Source: Planctomycetota bacterium
GTDB taxonomy: Bacteria; Planctomycetota; UBA8742; UBA2392
NCBI GenBank assembly: GCA_020849795.1
Contig: JADZFR010000015.1
Location: 1 to 64,000, forward strand
DNA: 64,000 nucleotides
Direction: 5' to 3'
Part shown: piece by piece, positions 61,448-64,000 of the stretch
Position numbering within the stretch: position 1 is the stretch's first letter
How the letters are laid out: each line of letters starts with the position of its first letter
Position numbers and translations under genes: made by a program
The notes under the pieces: generated by a model
Seen by the model: the letters and a program-made list of their open reading frames with translations, nothing else
Database searches by the model: none
What the model was told of the DNA's origin: nothing

Positions 61448-62041
61448 GGCAGTGTCCTTGGACGAAAAATCGAACGGAACAGTCTAGCAGAGACGCGGCT
61501 GCCGGTCATGGCCCAGTGGGCGGGCCGAACGCAAGAATGCGTGGGAAGACTCTTTGCCTGCGAGCACATGGGTCGCCGGCCAAGCCGCACCGGCAGAATC
61601 GTCACAAACGGGGCATGGAGCATGCGTTCGGCTGCCTGAAAACTGGCACCCTGCCAGTGGCAGCCGCTTGGCAACTGGCGATTCCGCGACGCGGAGAATC
61701 GTACATGTCGGCTGCAAACCCACAAATGCAGGGGTTCTGGTGCGTCGTGCCAATCTGCCCAGTGAATTGGCACGGCAGGTGCTTTATCCCGCTTGTCTGA
61801 GAAACGGTTTCTCGGGCAAGAGGGAGGCAGCCGGCGGTATGGCCCCACCGACCGGCTGCCACGAATTTCCGGGGACAGGTGCGGGTTGCCGCGAAGATGG
61901 TTTCCAGATCAGCGCAGTGAGTGACCGATCTGATGGCTGCACCGGCGCCCGCACCTGGCTCTGCTTTGTCAACGCGATTGTAAGCATGGGCGTCAGTGCT
62001 TAACGTCTGGTTACCCTGACCCCGCTTGGGAGCCTCAAGAC
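61448..62041. other. 594-bp noncoding gap rich in stem-loops (possible structured RNA)
   Basis: No credible gene is seen. Strong hairpins lie at 61629-61666 (8-bp outer stem CGGCTGCC/GGCAGCCG plus 7-bp inner stem, TGAAA bulge), 61747-61773 (GTGCCAAT/ATTGGCAC), 61792-61820 (13-bp stem with two G-U pairs, loop CGG), 61826-61860 (9+4 bp), 61876-61957 (10-bp CAGGTGCGGG/CCCGCACCTG closing an inner GCCG/CGGC and CAGATC/GATCTG), and 61982-62001. Smaller ones lie at 61613-61625 and 61679-61701. I found no RNase P, tmRNA, SRP or known riboswitch signature. The region also has to contain the promoters for XPB (minus) and the beta-barrel gene (plus). Confidence 0.5.
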
Positions 62042-63235
62042 ATGAAGACCTGGTTTCTGTTGATCGCGCTGCTGGCTGCCGCGCCATTGATGGCAGAGGA
62101 CACGCCGCCCGACAACGCCGAAGAAGGCAAAGAACCAATCGACCCATGGGAAGACTTTGAAGTCGGCGACAAGACCGACGGCGCCTACCTGCCGCTTACG
62201 CTTGGGCGCGACCGTACCGGCCTGGGCCTGCGCACGCGCATGTCGTTCGGCTGGGACAGCAACGTCTATAAAGAAGATCGCAACCAGGACAACGCGTTCT
62301 ACCTGGACGGCGCGGCCTACGGGTACGTCGGCGTTGACTTCGGCGCCGTGGCCTTGGGCGCGCGCGGCATGCTGGCCGGCCGCCTGCACTTTGGCGAAAC
62401 TGACGCCGACATGTGGGACATGAAACTTGGCGGGTTCGTCAAGCTGCCCTATGGCGGTGGCGGCTGGGGGTTCGGCATCAGCGGCGACATCCTGTACCAG
62501 CAGTTGCAGACGTATGAGTTGCTGGGCCCGATCACGCGCCAGGACGACCTGCGCGCGGCAGGCGCCATTGCCCGCGCCTTTGTGGGCTACAAGTGGGGCG
62601 GGTTTCTGATTCTTGAGCTGGGCTTCACAGGCAAAGCCGAAGACTTCACAGAAGAGCGAGAGCTGACCAGCATCGACAACTGGGAAATCGGGACCGACTT
62701 TTCCGTCTGGTTCAATTTCTTCGACGTGATTGCGATCAAGCCCTATATCAAGTTCGACTACCAGTGGTTTCGCGACCAGCTGGATACGCAGGACGACGGC
62801 ACGCCGCTTTCGGGTGAGGACAAAGTACAGTTGCTCAAGTTCGACTACGGCGCCGATCTTGACTTGAACTTCGGGTTCATTCGCGCCACGGCGCGAGCAT
62901 ACAGCCTTCGCCAGGACGACAGCGCGGCGGGCTTCCTGCGCTACTGGCAATACGGAATTCGCGGCGCGATTGACTTCATGATGGTCGGTGAGGTGAAGCT
63001 GTCTGCCGGCGGGCACTTCTGGACGCGCGAGTACGACGACCGGGTGGACATCGACACCGGCGAGCCGACGACGCTGTTCGAGCGCTACTTTTCAGCGTGG
63101 GTCGAGCTTTCGTGGAATTTCTGGGAGTTCATGGACCTGGGTGCGCGCTACCGCTACTCACGGCGCATCAGCGGGCTGAACAATGGCGGATATGCGGACC
63201 ACGACCTGAGCATCTTCCTGGGGATCAGCTTCTGA
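62042..63235 (+). CDS. Outer-membrane beta-barrel protein
   Basis: This is a 397-residue predicted porin-like protein. A signal peptide (1-18, ending APLMAED) is followed by an acidic Pro-rich linker and then alternating hydrophobic beta strands with aromatic belts (AYGYVGVDFGAVALGARGM; AWVELSWNFWEFMDLGARY). The final residue is Phe (FLGISF), the outer-membrane insertion signal. No family is assigned. GGGAG lies in the upstream GGGAGCCTCAAGAC. Its TGA overlaps the start of the sensor kinase gene by one base. Confidence 0.75.
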   Translation: MKTWFLLIALLAAAPLMAEDTPPDNAEEGKEPIDPWEDFEVGDKTDGAYLPLTLGRDRTGLGLRTRMSFGWDSNVYKEDRNQDNAFYLDGAAYGYVGVDFGAVALGARGMLAGRLHFGETDADMWDMKLGGFVKLPYGGGGWGFGISGDILYQQLQTYELLGPITRQDDLRAAGAIARAFVGYKWGGFLILELGFTGKAEDFTEERELTSIDNWEIGTDFSVWFNFFDVIAIKPYIKFDYQWFRDQLDTQDDGTPLSGEDKVQLLKFDYGADLDLNFGFIRATARAYSLRQDDSAAGFLRYWQYGIRGAIDFMMVGEVKLSAGGHFWTREYDDRVDIDTGEPTTLFERYFSAWVELSWNFWEFMDLGARYRYSRRISGLNNGGYADHDLSIFLGISF

Positions 63236-64000
63236 TGGTCAAAGGCCCGGGCAAAGGTACAGGCCTGCTGCTGGGCTGGGCATTCTCGATGATCATGGCG
63301 GGCGCGCTGCTGGTTGGCGCGCTCGTTGCCTACCAGTTCATTCGCGCCGGGTACGAAGAACAGCTTGAGCGCCGCCTCAAGAGCTATGCCGCGACTTCTG
63401 CCTCTGCCTTCAACTCCAATTCACTCGAGGCGATTGACGGCCCGGACGACGAGATTCTTGACTCATACTCAGGCCGCCTCAAGCGCCTGCAAGGCGCCAG
63501 CGGCGTGCGCCGCGCCGCGATGCTGCGCAACGACGGCGTGCTGATCTTCGACACCGCCGGCGGTGTCTGGGGCCAGCGCGACTATTCGTTCGCCGCCGAT
63601 GCCAATGAGCTTGAGCGCTGCTTTGCAGAAGGTCCGGTCGTGACCATCCTTTATGAAGACGACACAGGCCGCGCCTATCGCAATGCCTTTGCACCCGTCG
63701 TGACGCGCGACGGCGCGATCAGCAACTTCGCCGTCGCCGTTGAGCTGGAAGCCGATTACACCCAGAAGCTCGGGTACGTGCGCCTGACCATGATTCTCAC
63801 GGTGCTGGGCGTGTTCTTCGTGACGCTGGGTGCCGCGGCTGCGCTGACGCGGGCCTGGAACCGCATGCAGCGCGACCTTGCCCGACAGACGCGCCTGGCC
63901 GAGCAGGCGCAGTTCAGCGCGGGCATGGCCCACCAGATCAAGAACCCATTGGCTGCATTGCGCGGCTACGTCGAGCTGCTGGCGCGCAGCCTGAATGAGC
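63235..64000 (+). CDS. Sensor histidine kinase, N-terminal part (runs off window)
   Basis: The frame starts at ATG 63235 (overlapping the previous TGA as TGATG) and stays open to the window end (255 codons seen). The first span is about 11-33. A periplasmic sensor region follows (34-180, with RNDGVLIFDTAGG). A second span lies at about 182-202, then the dimerisation helix with the H-box AGMAHQIKNPLAAL, where His233 is the predicted phosphorylated residue. The ATPase domain is cut off. The overlap with the beta-barrel gene suggests coordinated expression. Confidence 0.85.
   Translation, partial: MVKGPGKGTGLLLGWAFSMIMAGALLVGALVAYQFIRAGYEEQLERRLKSYAATSASAFNSNSLEAIDGPDDEILDSYSGRLKRLQGASGVRRAAMLRNDGVLIFDTAGGVWGQRDYSFAADANELERCFAEGPVVTILYEDDTGRAYRNAFAPVVTRDGAISNFAVAVELEADYTQKLGYVRLTMILTVLGVFFVTLGAAAALTRAWNRMQRDLARQTRLAEQAQFSAGMAHQIKNPLAALRGYVELLARSLNE

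Noticed and set aside
61747..61778. H-type pseudoknot
   Set aside because: The loop-to-3' pairing CTGCC/GGCAG leaves no bases to cross the 8-bp first stem, so it is more likely an alternative pairing than a true pseudoknot.
61448..62041. RNase P RNA or tmRNA in the large gap
   Set aside because: The conserved RNase P segments (GAGGAAAGTC, ACAGAAA) and the tmRNA 3' tRNA-like end are absent on both strands as far as I could read.

Overview
The window is GC-rich, densely coded bacterial chromosome with about 46 protein genes. I saw no tRNA, rRNA, CRISPR array, transposase or phage gene. The envelope is Gram-negative: there is a Kdo transferase (waaA), two outer-membrane beta-barrels and many lipoproteins. 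Several traits fit a Planctomycetota-like or otherwise deep-branching, large-genome lineage. These are a Ser/Thr kinase with a DWG motif and a TPR tail, an FHA protein, PA14, Calx-beta and FG-GAP secreted giants, a DUF6941-type protein, many TPR proteins and a Gly-rich/Cys C-terminal sorting signal. The lineage is an inference from gene style; no rRNA is present to settle it.

Layout. 1-10.8 kb: end of an unknown gene, a secreted PPC-domain/trypsin-like protease, an XRE/TPR regulator followed by a membrane Ser/Thr kinase on the minus strand, and a 1381-residue surface protein with two seven-repeat FG-GAP blocks and three Calx-beta domains. 10.9-14.4 kb: a DUF6941-like protein and a two-gene 2-oxoacid:ferredoxin oxidoreductase. 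14.4-20.8 kb (minus): an HExxH metallopeptidase, a lipoprotein serpin, a zinc-ribbon protein coupled to a large lipoprotein, and a TPR protein. 20.9-31.7 kb (mostly plus): a small membrane protein, a candidate small RNA, HNH nuclease, DUF3810-type protease coupled to mnmA, a thioredoxin-reductase-like flavoprotein (minus), ribBA, an amidohydrolase, serS and nadB. 31.7-49.4 kb: waaA and a small membrane protein, a lipoprotein with a degenerate peptidase motif, an FHA protein, aspS, a CruF-like carotenoid gene, a secreted hydrolase-like protein, a CocE-type hydrolase, a three-PA14 protein and a dynamin-like GTPase. 49.4-56.3 kb: a TPR fragment of an AAA/TPR regulator, an OprP-like porin, frr, pyrH, citrate synthase and dxr. 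56.3-61.4 kb (minus): four genes joined by 4-bp overlaps, namely XPB helicase, a 65-residue protein, a helicase-associated protein and a TPR lipoprotein. 61.4-64 kb: a 594-bp noncoding gap full of stem-loops, an outer-membrane beta-barrel, and the start of a sensor histidine kinase.

Points for a second look. (1) The XPB operon, with a tiny unknown protein and a lipoprotein translationally chained to a DNA helicase. (2) The 61.6-62.0 kb region, which holds at least six long stem-loops and may encode an undescribed structured RNA. (3) A probable small RNA at about 21.45-21.6 kb with its own promoter and intrinsic terminator. (4) A recurring -10-like hexamer placed 5-8 bases before the start codon of genes that lack a Shine-Dalgarno sequence, which points to widespread leaderless transcription alongside a second class of genes with clear Shine-Dalgarno sites. 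(5) Paired-hairpin intergenic repeats at both ends of the window.
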